A stretch of 64,000 nucleotides of DNA from an uncultured Spirochaetia bacterium (GTDB lineage Bacteria > Spirochaetota > Spirochaetia > SZUA-6 > Bin103): the NCBI GenBank assembly GCA_958296075.1, contig CATQHW010000001.1, positions 124,001-188,000 on the forward strand, given 5' to 3'. A program made the position numbers and the translations under genes. Positions 36,333 through 44,331 of the stretch are shown here, in pieces (the stretch's first letter is position 1; each line of letters opens with the position of its first letter). The notes under the pieces are model-generated. The model had not been told where the DNA came from, made no database searches, and was given only the letters and a program-made list of their open reading frames with translations.

Positions 36333-37934
36333 ATGCGCCGCTTCAACACTGCCGGCCCCGTTCGCCCGCAGGACCACTACGCGATTCCACCGTTGGAACG
36401 ATTGGACGCGGAGGAACTGCTGGGAATGATTCGCGCCAAGCAGTACTTCGTGCTGCACGCGCCGCGACAGACCGGCAAGACCTCGACGCTGATTGCGCTG
36501 CGCGATCTGCTCAATAGCGGCGCGGCCGGGGACTACCGCTGCGTGGACGTAAACGTCGAGGTCGGCCAGGTAGCGCGCGACGATACCGCGCGCGGCATGC
36601 GCGCCATCCTCAGCAGCGTTGCCTCGCGGGCCAGGCTGTTGGGCGACGACTTTCCGCGCCGCGTCTGGCCCGGCATCCTGGAGCAGTCGGGCCCCGACGA
36701 CGCGCTGAAGGAGTTGCTGGTCGAATGGTGCCTGGCCAACCCCACGCCGCTGGTGCTGCTGGTGGACGAGATCGACTCGCTGGTGGGCGACACTCTGCTG
36801 TCGGTGCTACGCCAGTTCCGCGCCGGCTACGAGCAACGTCCCGAAGGCTTCCCGCAGAGCATCGTGCTGAGCGGCGTGCGCGACATCCGCGACTACCGCA
36901 TCCGCTCCGGTGCCGGCGAGGTGGTCGCCGGTGGCAGCCCGTTCAACATCGCCGCCAAGTCGTTGCGCCTGGGCGACTTCACCGGGACGGAGACGAGCGC
37001 TCTGCTAGCGCAGCACACGGAACAGACGGGCCAGCGCTTCGCGCCGGCGGCGCTCGCTGCCGTCCGTACCCAGACGCAGGGCCAGCCGTGGCTGGTGAAC
37101 GCGCTGTGCGCCGAGGCGTGCTTCGACAACGAGGCGGGGCGCGACCGCTCGCGTACCATCGAGCGGGATGACATCTACGCCGCGCGCGAGGAACTGATCC
37201 TGGCGCACCGGACGCATCTGGACCAGTTGGCGCACAAGCTGGAGGAGGAGCGCGTGCGGCGCGTCGTGGAGCCGATCCTGAGCGGCAGCGAGGCGCAATA
37301 CCAGGTACGCGATCTCGAATACGTCCGCGACCTGGGCCTGATCGACGGCGGCTCGCCGCCGCGCATGGCCAACCCGATCTACGCGGAGGTGGTGCCGCGG
37401 GAACTGGGCTACGTCCTGCAAAGCAGCCTGGAACAGAAGGCGGCGTGGTACGTGGACGGCGCCGGGCGGCTGGACCTGACGAAGCTGCTGCGGGCGTTCC
37501 GGACCTTCTACGGGGAGCACGCGGAGCACTGGCTGGGGCGCTTCGAGGACTACCGCGAGGCGGCGCCGCAGTTGATCCTGCAGGCGTATCTGCAGCGCAT
37601 CGTGAACGGCGGTGGCCGGATCGAGCGCGAGTACGGATTGGGGCGCGGCAGGACCGACCTGCTCGTGCTGTGGCCGCGGCAGCCGGGCCAGCCGTCGGAT
37701 CTGTGGGAACGCTACGTGATCGAGTGCAAGGTGCTGCGCGACGCGGACAGGCAGACCCTCGCAGGCACGGTCGAGCGCGGCGTGGAGCAGACCCTGGGCT
37801 ACATGGCGCAGTGCGGCGCCGCGGAAGGGCATCTGGTGGTGATCGACCGGCGGACGGTCGATCGCGAGCGCGGCGCGGCCGTGCCCGGCGAACGCGGGCG
37901 GGATGGGCGCATGGTGGCCGTCTGGACGTTGTGA
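36333..37934 (+). CDS. AAA-like ATPase with C-terminal PD-(D/E)XK nuclease-like domain
   Basis: A 533-residue protein. The N-terminal P-loop is 'LHAPRQTGKTSTLIALRDL' (Lys49) and Walker B is 'PLVLLVDEIDSLVGD' near residue 145, followed by 'SIVLSGVRDIRDYR'. This is the AAA-like / ATPase domain found in multi-domain STAND-type and 'AAA_14'-related proteins. A winged-helix-like linker follows. The C-terminus contains a PD-(D/E)XK-type core with Asp442 in 'GRGRTDLLVLWP' and Glu464-Cys-Lys466 in 'YVIECKVL'. Proteins with this layout are often mobile and of unknown function; nuclease-linked defence is plausible. It is single-gene, between liv and xdh. TTGACC (36292) and TACGCT (36315) form a weak promoter candidate. 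Confidence 0.82.
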   Translation: MRRFNTAGPVRPQDHYAIPPLERLDAEELLGMIRAKQYFVLHAPRQTGKTSTLIALRDLLNSGAAGDYRCVDVNVEVGQVARDDTARGMRAILSSVASRARLLGDDFPRRVWPGILEQSGPDDALKELLVEWCLANPTPLVLLVDEIDSLVGDTLLSVLRQFRAGYEQRPEGFPQSIVLSGVRDIRDYRIRSGAGEVVAGGSPFNIAAKSLRLGDFTGTETSALLAQHTEQTGQRFAPAALAAVRTQTQGQPWLVNALCAEACFDNEAGRDRSRTIERDDIYAAREELILAHRTHLDQLAHKLEEERVRRVVEPILSGSEAQYQVRDLEYVRDLGLIDGGSPPRMANPIYAEVVPRELGYVLQSSLEQKAAWYVDGAGRLDLTKLLRAFRTFYGEHAEHWLGRFEDYREAAPQLILQAYLQRIVNGGGRIEREYGLGRGRTDLLVLWPRQPGQPSDLWERYVIECKVLRDADRQTLAGTVERGVEQTLGYMAQCGAAEGHLVVIDRRTVDRERGAAVPGERGRDGRMVAVWTL

Positions 37935-38068
37935 GTATCCGAGGACCGCGAGCGCGGATGACCTGTTTCGATACGGTTAACCGTCGGCTTCAGTGCCTCG
38001 GCTAGTTGTAGTCAGGTGCAGTAGGTGGTGTCTCTGGCGATGGATCGGCTATTATGAGATGACGCTGG

Positions 38069-39034
38069 ATGAGCGCGTTCTGGGAGCAGGTGGACGGACA
38101 TCTGGAGCGGGGAGAGCGGGTGTTCGTGGCCTGCGTGGGCGAGCATACCCGTGGCTCGCCGGGCACGGCCGGCGCGAAACTGCTGGTTTCCGAGGGCGGG
38201 GATCTGTTCGGAACTGTCGGCGGCGGCATGATGGAGCACCGGCTGGTCGAGCAGGCGCGGGCGGCGCTGCGCGAAGGCGGGGCGCCGCCGGAGAAGCGCA
38301 CCCTGGTGCACAGCGACACCGCGGGCGGTGAGCGTTCCGGGATGGTGTGCGAGGGCAGTCAGACCAATGTGTTCTGCGTGCTGGCCGGCGACCGTGATCG
38401 AGCGAACGTACGCGCTATTGCTGCCGCGGTGCGCGCCGATCGGCCCGCCTGGATGGTGATCGATGCGGCCGGCCTGCGCCTTACGCAGCGGGAACCGGAT
38501 TTCTCCCGGCCGCCGTTCGCGCTGACGGAGGAAGAGGGAAGCTGGCGCTACGAGGAGGACCTCCTCAACCGGCGCCGGCTGGCGGTCATAGGTGGCGGCC
38601 ACTGCGCGGTGGCGCTGGCCGAGGTGATGGCGCGGCTCGGCTACCGGGCACGTATCTTCGACACGCGCACCGAGGTGGTCACTCATGACCGCGCGGCCGC
38701 GCTCGGAACCGTATCTCAGGTTGCTGATTACGCCGCCGCCGGACCGCTCATCGCCTACCCCGAGTTGACCGCGGTAGTGGTGATGACCGCGGATTACCGG
38801 ACTGACGTGCGCGCACTGCTCGGAGCGACCCAACCGCCGTTCCCGTTCGTCGGGTTGATGGGCGGCAAGCGCAAGATCAGCCGTATCTTCTCTCAGCTCA
38901 GGGACGAGGGGATAGCGCAGCCGGCGCTGGAGCGGATCCACGCACCGGTCGGACTGGACATCGGCAGCGAAACGCCGGAAGAGATCGCCGTCAGCGTCGC
39001 CGCCCAGATCCTGCGCGAACGGAACCGCCGGTAG
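38069..39034 (+). CDS. xdhC: XdhC family protein (xanthine dehydrogenase maturation)
   Basis: A 321-residue XdhC/CoxI-family protein, which binds molybdenum cofactor and inserts it (with the terminal sulfur) into xanthine dehydrogenase. 'GEHTRGSPGTAGAKLLVS' and 'FGTVGGGMMEHRLVEQA' form the N-terminal XdhC_CoxI domain. 'RLAVIGGGHCAVALAEVMA' is the Rossmann loop of the C-terminal XdhC domain, which ends with 'FPFVGLMGGKRKISRIFSQL'. A TATTAT -10-like hexamer lies at 38050-38055. It is the first gene of an xdh operon; the next gene starts 6 nt downstream. Confidence 0.92.
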   Translation: MSAFWEQVDGHLERGERVFVACVGEHTRGSPGTAGAKLLVSEGGDLFGTVGGGMMEHRLVEQARAALREGGAPPEKRTLVHSDTAGGERSGMVCEGSQTNVFCVLAGDRDRANVRAIAAAVRADRPAWMVIDAAGLRLTQREPDFSRPPFALTEEEGSWRYEEDLLNRRRLAVIGGGHCAVALAEVMARLGYRARIFDTRTEVVTHDRAAALGTVSQVADYAAAGPLIAYPELTAVVVMTADYRTDVRALLGATQPPFPFVGLMGGKRKISRIFSQLRDEGIAQPALERIHAPVGLDIGSETPEEIAVSVAAQILRERNRR

Positions 39035-39040
39035 ACGCCG

Positions 39041-40504
39041 ATGGCGCCGATCACCCGTTTCATCCTCAACGACCGGGGGGTGGAGACGGCCGCGCCGGCG
39101 GGGCTGTTGCTGCTCGACTACCTGCGCAACGACAAGCGCCTGACCGGCACCAAGGAGGGCTGCAAGGAGGGCGACTGCGGCGCCTGCGCGGTCCTGATAG
39201 GAGAGCTGGAGGGGGAGGCCATTCGCTACCAGCCGGTTACCTCCTGCCTGGTGCCGCTGGCGGAGGCGCACGGCATGCACGTGGTGACCATCGAGGGGTG
39301 CAACCCGGCGGTAGGCGGGCTTGATCACGCGCAGCGCGCGGTCGTCGAGCACGGCGGCACGCAGTGCGGGTTCTGCACCCCCGGCATCGTGGTGTCGCTG
39401 CACGGGCTGCTGCTCGACGCCGGCAAGGGGCTCTCCCTCGACGACGTGAAGTACGCCCTGAGCGGCCACCTGTGCCGCTGCACCGGGTACCGCTCGCTCA
39501 AGGACTGCGCCGCCACGCTGGAACACGAGTTGGGCGGCCGGCTCGACGCGGCCGGCGGCGATCGGATAGCGGCGCTGGCGGCCGCCGGAGCGATCCCGGA
39601 GTACTTCACGACGATCCCGGAACGGCTACGGGCGCTTCGGGAGGAGGTTCCGGCCGGGAACGGCGCCGCGGCCGGCTTGGCGCCGGAGGTGCGCATCGCC
39701 GGCGGCACCGACCTGTACGTGCAGCGGGGCGAGGAGCTCCCGGATCGCCGCGTCGAAGTGCTGGGACGGCGCCGGGAGCTGAAGGGCGTGCGCCGCGCCG
39801 GCGCGGAGTTCCGTATCGGCGCCCTTACTACTTTCGAGGAGTTCGGCGCCCACCCGGCGGTGCGCGCCGCGCTCCCCCGCATCGCCGCATTCAATCACCT
39901 GATCGCCTCCTGGCAGATACGCAACCGCGCCACCCTGGCCGGCAACATCGTCAACGCCTCTCCGATCGGCGACTTCACCGCCCTGTTGCTGGCGTTGGAC
40001 GCCACCGTCGCGCTGGCGGCCGGCGACTGCCGGCGCTCCGTCCCGCTCAAGGAGTTCTACCGCGGCTACAAGCAGATCGACCTGCGGCCCGGTGAGCTGC
40101 TCACCGAGGTGGCGTTCGCCGATCCGACCGGCGCGCACGTCAACTTCGAGAAGGTCTCCAAGCGCACCTGCCTCGACATTGCCTCCGTCAACAGCGCCTG
40201 CTCGATCCGCGGCGCCGGCGACGGTGACACCATAGCCGAAGCGCACTTCAGCCTGGGCGGCGTGGCGCCGATTCCGCTCTATCTGCGCGCGACCTCACAG
40301 GCGGTGCGCGGCCGCGTCCTGGACCTGCGGACTGCGCGGGAGGCGGTGCGTCTTTCGCAACGGGAGCTCGCGCCGATCTCGGACGTGCGCGGATCGGCCG
40401 ACTACAAGCGGCTGCTGGCGCGGCAGTTGATGATCGCCCACTTCGTCACGCTCTTCCCGGACCGCTTCACGGCCGAGGCGTTCTACGCGGCAGGCCTGCC
40501 GTGA
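39041..40504 (+). CDS. xdhA: Xanthine dehydrogenase small subunit (2Fe-2S and FAD domains)
   Basis: A 487-residue subunit carrying electrons from the molybdenum centre to NAD+. The plant-type 2Fe-2S cluster is in 'CKEGDCGACAVLIGEL' plus a downstream Cys. The second cluster is in 'TQCGFCTPGIVVSLHGLL' and 'LCRCTGYRSLKDC'. The FAD domain (about 200-380) has 'RIAGGTDLYVQRGEELPD' and 'NRATLAGNIVNASPIGD', the latter a diagnostic CO-dehydrogenase-flavoprotein motif. The C-terminal CODH_C domain ends the protein. Length is normal for the XdhA type. The stop overlaps the start of the large subunit as GTGA. Confidence 0.94.
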   Translation: MAPITRFILNDRGVETAAPAGLLLLDYLRNDKRLTGTKEGCKEGDCGACAVLIGELEGEAIRYQPVTSCLVPLAEAHGMHVVTIEGCNPAVGGLDHAQRAVVEHGGTQCGFCTPGIVVSLHGLLLDAGKGLSLDDVKYALSGHLCRCTGYRSLKDCAATLEHELGGRLDAAGGDRIAALAAAGAIPEYFTTIPERLRALREEVPAGNGAAAGLAPEVRIAGGTDLYVQRGEELPDRRVEVLGRRRELKGVRRAGAEFRIGALTTFEEFGAHPAVRAALPRIAAFNHLIASWQIRNRATLAGNIVNASPIGDFTALLLALDATVALAAGDCRRSVPLKEFYRGYKQIDLRPGELLTEVAFADPTGAHVNFEKVSKRTCLDIASVNSACSIRGAGDGDTIAEAHFSLGGVAPIPLYLRATSQAVRGRVLDLRTAREAVRLSQRELAPISDVRGSADYKRLLARQLMIAHFVTLFPDRFTAEAFYAAGLP

Positions 40505-42756
40505 CGCACGTCGACTCGCACCTGCACGTGCGCGGTGAGTCGCAGTACGTGGACGACGTGCCGCCGCCGCCGGGGCTGCTGCACGCCGCGGTGTTCGGCT
40601 CCCCCAAGGCGCACGGCATCATCGCCCGGCTCGCCACCGGCGCGGCGCGCGCGGCTCCCGGCGTGGTGGCGGTGCTCACCGCGGACGACATCCCCGGCGT
40701 CAACCGCTTCGGCCCGATCATCGAGGACGAGCAGTTGCTGGTGGAGCGCGAGGTCTGCTTCATCGGCCATCCCATCGCCATCGTGGTCGCCCGCAGCGCG
40801 CACCAGGCGCGGCAGGCGCGCGATCTGCTCGAGGTCGAAATCGACGCGCTGCCGGTGGTGGTCGATCCGCGCGCGGCGTTCGCGCGCGGCGATCTGATCC
40901 ATCCGCCGCGCACCATGGCGATCGGCGACGTGGCCAGCGTCTGGCGGGAGTGCGCGGTGGTGGCGGCGGGGCGTTGCGAGATCGGCGGGCAGGAGCACCT
41001 CTATCTGGAGACGCAGCGCTGCCGCGCAATCCCGAAGGAGGACGGCGCGATGCAGGTCTTCTCCTCCACCCAGGGACCGGCCGCGGTGCAACACGTGACC
41101 GCGGCCGTGCTCGGCCGGCCGATGCACAAGGTGGAGGTCGACGTAAAGCGGCTCGGCGGCGGCTTCGGCGGCAAAGAGGACCAGGCCACTCACTGGGCGG
41201 CCATGGCGGCGCTGGCCGCCGCGCATCTGGACGCTCCGGTGGAACTGGTGCTGAACCGGCTGGACGACATCAGGATGACCGGCAAGCGCCATCCCTACTC
41301 CGCCGACTTCAAGATCGGGTTGACCGCGGAGCGCAAGATCCTCGCCTACGAGGCGACCTTCTATCAGAACTCCGGCGCCTTCGCCGACCTCTCCCCGCCG
41401 GTGCTGGCGCGCACGCTGTTCCACGCCACCAACGCCTATTTCATCCCCAACGTGCGGGTGACCGCGGCGCCGTGCCGCACCAACCTGCAGCCGCATACCG
41501 CCTTTCGCGGCTTCGGCGGGCCGCAGGGGATGTTCGTGATCGAGGCCGCGATCGACCAGGCGGCCGGCGCAATGGGGATCGAGGCGGCCGCAATCCAGCG
41601 CGCCAACCTGTTGCGCGACGGCGACGTGTTCCATTACGGGCAGACGGTGGAAGGGAGTCGCGCCGAGCGGACCTGGGACGATCTGGCGGCGACCTTCGCG
41701 GTGGATCGGCTCCGGCAGCGGGTCGCGGCGTTCAACCGCGGCAACTTCGCGGTCAAGAAGGGCTGCGCGCTGATGCCGGTGTGCTTCGGCATCTCGTTCA
41801 CCAAGAGCCACCTGAATCAGGGCAACGCGCTGGTCCACGTCTACGCCGACGGCAGCGTGAGCGTGACCACCGGCGGCATCGAGATGGGCCAGGGCATCAG
41901 CAGCAACGTCGCCGCGGTGGTGGCGCGCACCTTCGGGATCGAGCCGCGGCGGGTGCGGGTGGAGAGCACCAACACGACGCGGGTCGCCAACATGTCGCCG
42001 AGCGCGGCCAGCGCTACCACCGACCTGAACGGCAACGCCGCCATCATCGCCGTCGACACGATCCTCGCAGGCATGCACGAGGTGGCGGCCCGTGAGCTGG
42101 AGGCGGCGGACCCGGCCGCGGTGACCATCGTCGATGAGCAGGTGTACGTGGCCGGTCGGGCCGCCGGTCTGGGGTGGCTGGACCTAGTGGGCCTCACCTA
42201 TCGCGCGCGCCGGCGGTTGTCCGCGCACGGCTTCTACGTCACGCCGGGCATCCACTACGACGAGGAGCGCGAGCGCGGGCGGCCGTTCGCCTACCACGTC
42301 TACGGCACCGCCGTGTTCGAGGTGACCGTCGATTGCCTGCGCGGCACCTATACCGTGGATCAGGTGAAGATCGTCCACGACCTGGGCCGCACCATCAATC
42401 CAAGCGTCGACCGCGGCCAGGTCGAGGGCGGACTGGCGCAGGGCATGGGCTGGATGACGATGGAAGACCTGCAGTGGGACGCGGACGGCCGCTGCCTCTC
42501 CCACGCCCTGTCGACCTACAAGGCGCCGGACGTCTACTTCATGCCCGACGACATGGCGGTGAAGTTCCTGGAACCGGAGGACAACCCCTACGGTCCGCTC
42601 GGCGCCAAGGCGGTCGGCGAGCCGCCGCTGATGTACGGCATCGGTGCGTTCTTCGCCATCCGCAACGCGATGAAGGCGTTCCGCCCCGGCGCCGACCTGC
42701 GCCTCGACGCCCCCATGACCCCGGAACGCGTGCTGCTCGACCTGCACCCCGGATGA
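40501..42756 (+). CDS. xdhB: Xanthine dehydrogenase molybdopterin-binding subunit
   Basis: A 751-residue catalytic subunit, hydroxylating hypoxanthine and xanthine to urate. 'GESQYVDDVPPPPGLLHAA' is the N-terminal hammerhead domain. 'QHLYLETQ'-type text (QEHLYLETQRCRAIP), 'GGGFGGKEDQATHWA' and 'PHTAFRGFGGPQGMFVIEA' (Arg of the substrate site) are molybdopterin-domain motifs. 'GGIEMGQGISSNVAAV' binds the cofactor, and 'PLGAKAVGEPPLMYGIG' includes the catalytic Glu. The GTG start at 40501 overlaps the small subunit. It is the last gene of the xdh operon, and the accessory island begins right after its stop. Confidence 0.94.
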   Translation: MTHVDSHLHVRGESQYVDDVPPPPGLLHAAVFGSPKAHGIIARLATGAARAAPGVVAVLTADDIPGVNRFGPIIEDEQLLVEREVCFIGHPIAIVVARSAHQARQARDLLEVEIDALPVVVDPRAAFARGDLIHPPRTMAIGDVASVWRECAVVAAGRCEIGGQEHLYLETQRCRAIPKEDGAMQVFSSTQGPAAVQHVTAAVLGRPMHKVEVDVKRLGGGFGGKEDQATHWAAMAALAAAHLDAPVELVLNRLDDIRMTGKRHPYSADFKIGLTAERKILAYEATFYQNSGAFADLSPPVLARTLFHATNAYFIPNVRVTAAPCRTNLQPHTAFRGFGGPQGMFVIEAAIDQAAGAMGIEAAAIQRANLLRDGDVFHYGQTVEGSRAERTWDDLAATFAVDRLRQRVAAFNRGNFAVKKGCALMPVCFGISFTKSHLNQGNALVHVYADGSVSVTTGGIEMGQGISSNVAAVVARTFGIEPRRVRVESTNTTRVANMSPSAASATTDLNGNAAIIAVDTILAGMHEVAARELEAADPAAVTIVDEQVYVAGRAAGLGWLDLVGLTYRARRRLSAHGFYVTPGIHYDEERERGRPFAYHVYGTAVFEVTVDCLRGTYTVDQVKIVHDLGRTINPSVDRGQVEGGLAQGMGWMTMEDLQWDADGRCLSHALSTYKAPDVYFMPDDMAVKFLEPEDNPYGPLGAKAVGEPPLMYGIGAFFAIRNAMKAFRPGADLRLDAPMTPERVLLDLHPG

Positions 42757-42821
42757 GTACAGAAGACCACCGGCTGTCTTGACCGGGATTCTCCATTGCG
42801 TCATAACTGCAGAAACGTGGC
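42757..42821. other. Short gap between xdhB and the RelE remnant
   Basis: No gene, terminator or promoter is recognisable. A RelE-type toxin gene would normally have its antitoxin upstream; none is seen here, so the antitoxin was probably lost where the xdh operon ends. Confidence 0.4.
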
Positions 42822-43018
42822 ATGGTCTGGACGGTTGAGTATGCTGCTTCGGTCCGAAGATCTATCCGCAAGCTATCGCCCGACGTAAGGAAAACGAATC
42901 CGCAGATACATCGAAGAGCGCCTTACATCTGTCGATGATCCCCGACAGTTGGGCGCTCCCTTGCGGGGCTCCCAGTTCGAAGGTCTCTGGCGGTGGTACT
43001 CGATGCGTGAAGCCTCCG
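42822..43018 (+). pseudogene. RelE/ParE-family toxin, frameshifted and 3'-truncated
   Basis: Reading from the ATG at 42822 gives 'MVWTVEYAASVRRSIRKL', a classic RelE start, then a stop after 37 codons. Removing one A from the AAAA run at 42891-42894 restores the family sequence: 'IRRYIEERLTSVDDPRQLG', then 'APLRGSQFEGLWRW'. The native C-terminus (normally a 'VGDYRI' catalytic strand) is absent; after 'GLWRWYSMREAS' the DNA runs into a transposase scrap. No antitoxin gene is adjacent. It is a dead toxin relic at the left edge of the accessory island. Confidence 0.75.
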
Positions 43019-43022
43019 GGTG

Positions 43023-43068
43023 GTGGGGTGCATCACAGCGACCAAGGCTCGCAGTACACTTCGATCGC
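43023..43068 (+). mobile_element. Fragment of an IS3-family transposase (DDE core scrap)
   Basis: About 40 bp here nearly repeat 44889-44935 in the larger IS3 remnant. The sequence encodes 'VHHSDQGSQYTSIA', the segment around the second catalytic Asp of IS3-type transposases. Here the word is 'QYTSIA', the usual family form, whereas the larger copy has 'QYPSIA'. The scrap is fused directly to the truncated RelE gene. Confidence 0.7.
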
Positions 43069-43071
43069 CAG

Positions 43072-43099
43072 TTGACTGATTCCGTTATGTAACTATATT
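43072..43099 (+). promoter_or_regulatory. Putative sigma70 promoter for the ribbon-helix-helix antitoxin gene
   Basis: TTGACT (43072-43077) and TATATT (43094-43099) are 16 bp apart, each five of six to consensus, making this the strongest promoter candidate in the window. The -10 ends 9 nt before the ATG at 43109 and no Shine-Dalgarno site is present, so translation may be leaderless or nearly so. GTTATGTAAC (43084-43093), a small inverted repeat between the hexamers, could be an operator. Confidence 0.6.
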
Positions 43100-43108
43100 G
43101 ATGTCATT

Positions 43109-43396
43109 ATGGCTAGCATCACCGTCCGTGGCCTCGACGAACACGTGCTGGAACGGATTCGAACGCTTGCCCAAGTCGAACGGCGCAGCTTGAACAGCGA
43201 GCTCCTGGTGCTCATCGAGCGCGCTGTCAACGCCCAGACGGACACCGCCAACCGGCGCGGTGCAGTAGTACCAAAGGAAACCCAGCTACGGATCTGGCGG
43301 CGCATCGCCGGGTGGTGGGACGACGAGCAGGCTACTGAGGAGATCATCGCAGACATCTACGGCAAGCGCACGTTGGGACGTGACATAGCGCTGTGA
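43109..43396 (+). CDS. Ribbon-helix-helix antitoxin, FitA/VapB-like
   Basis: A 95-residue DNA-binding protein. 'MASITVRGLDEHVLERIRTL' followed by 'RSLNSELLVLIERAV' is the ribbon-helix-helix fold of FitA-like antitoxins, which pair with PIN-domain toxins and repress their own promoter. The C-terminal ~45 residues would wrap the toxin. The stop overlaps a GTG as GTGA, the normal antitoxin-toxin junction, but the downstream toxin frame is broken. It is therefore probably an orphan antitoxin. Upstream is a strong promoter at 43072. Confidence 0.82.
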   Translation: MASITVRGLDEHVLERIRTLAQVERRSLNSELLVLIERAVNAQTDTANRRGAVVPKETQLRIWRRIAGWWDDEQATEEIIADIYGKRTLGRDIAL

Positions 43397-43509
43397 TCGT
43401 TCTGGATACCGACATCTGTGCCGTTCGGCCTTACCAACTCCTTGCCGCGGCGCATCAACGAGCAGCCTCCTGCCGCTGTTCCTTGCCGCAGTCGACGGCG
43501 GGGCGGTAG
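43393..43509 (+). pseudogene. Remnant of a VapC/FitB PIN-domain toxin start
   Basis: The GTG at 43393 overlaps the antitoxin stop and begins 'VIVLDTDIC', the first strand of a PIN domain with its first catalytic Asp. After about ten codons the similarity ends ('AVRPYQLLAAAHQ...') and a stop follows after 38 codons. The remaining ~100 residues and acidic residues are missing, so the toxin is inactivated, apparently by deletion up to the Uma2 gene. Confidence 0.55.
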
Positions 43510-43517
43510 GTCTGGCC

Positions 43518-44243
43518 ATGGGTGCCCATGCTGTCCCCGCTGGCTCGGAAGCCGGGACAGTCGCGGCCGCCACGGCTCCCGTCATTCCGCTGGAGAACGG
43601 TGACCGCTTCTCCCGCTGCGAATTCGAGAGACGCTACTTGGCCAGACCAGATATCAAGAAAGCCGAGCTGATAGAGGGAGTCGTCCACGTGCCGTCACCC
43701 GTCCGCGCCACCCATGCCCGGAAGCACAGCCATCTGCTGGCTTGGCTCCAAGTCTACAGTGCGGCGACGCCCGGCGTGTCGGTTCTCGATAACGCCACGG
43801 TGCGTCTGGACCTCGACAACGAACCCCAGCCCGACGTGCTCATGCGCATCGAGTCGCCGGCCCTCGGTCAATCGCGCCTCGATGCCGACGACTACGTGAC
43901 CGGGGCGCCGGAGTTGATCGCCGAAGTAGCGGCGAGCAGCGCTGCCTATGACCTGCATGACAAGCTCCATGCCTACCGCCGCAACGGCGTTCGGGAGTAC
44001 CTCGTCTGGCGCGTTTACGAGCGCGCGTTCGACTGGTTCGTGCTGACCGATGACCGGTACCAGCCGCAGGCCCCGGACGCTGCCGGCATGCTTCACAGTC
44101 GAGTGTTCCCCGGTCTGCGCCTAGCCTCCAAGTCGCTCCTCGATGGAGACTTCGCCGCCGTCCTCTCCGAGCTGAACAAGGGCATCGACACGCCCACACA
44201 TCCGGCATTCGTCGCCACGCTGAGAACGGACGGTCCCGAGTAG
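43518..44243 (+). CDS. Uma2 family (DUF820) putative endonuclease-fold protein
   Basis: A 241-residue protein of the Uma2 family, with a PD-(D/E)XK-type fold of unknown role. 'LENGDRFSRCEFERRYLA' and 'KAELIEGVVHVPSPV' (first acidic residue) are typical openings. 'EPQPDVLMRIES' supplies the core Asp, and 'GAPELIAEVAASSAAYDLHD' plus 'KLHAYRRNGVREYLVWRV' give the Glu and Lys positions. The start is the first available ATG; the family core begins about 25 residues later. Uma2 genes spread as many copies in environmental genomes. A second, more diverged one is at 59051. Confidence 0.8.
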   Translation: MGAHAVPAGSEAGTVAAATAPVIPLENGDRFSRCEFERRYLARPDIKKAELIEGVVHVPSPVRATHARKHSHLLAWLQVYSAATPGVSVLDNATVRLDLDNEPQPDVLMRIESPALGQSRLDADDYVTGAPELIAEVAASSAAYDLHDKLHAYRRNGVREYLVWRVYERAFDWFVLTDDRYQPQAPDAAGMLHSRVFPGLRLASKSLLDGDFAAVLSELNKGIDTPTHPAFVATLRTDGPE

Positions 44244-44331
44244 CAGTGAAGTGGCAAGAACGGTCAGCCGTCGGATGCGCCACGACTCATCAGTCCCGGC
44301 TGCCACCGCGGGTCTGGCATGGTGCCGGCTG

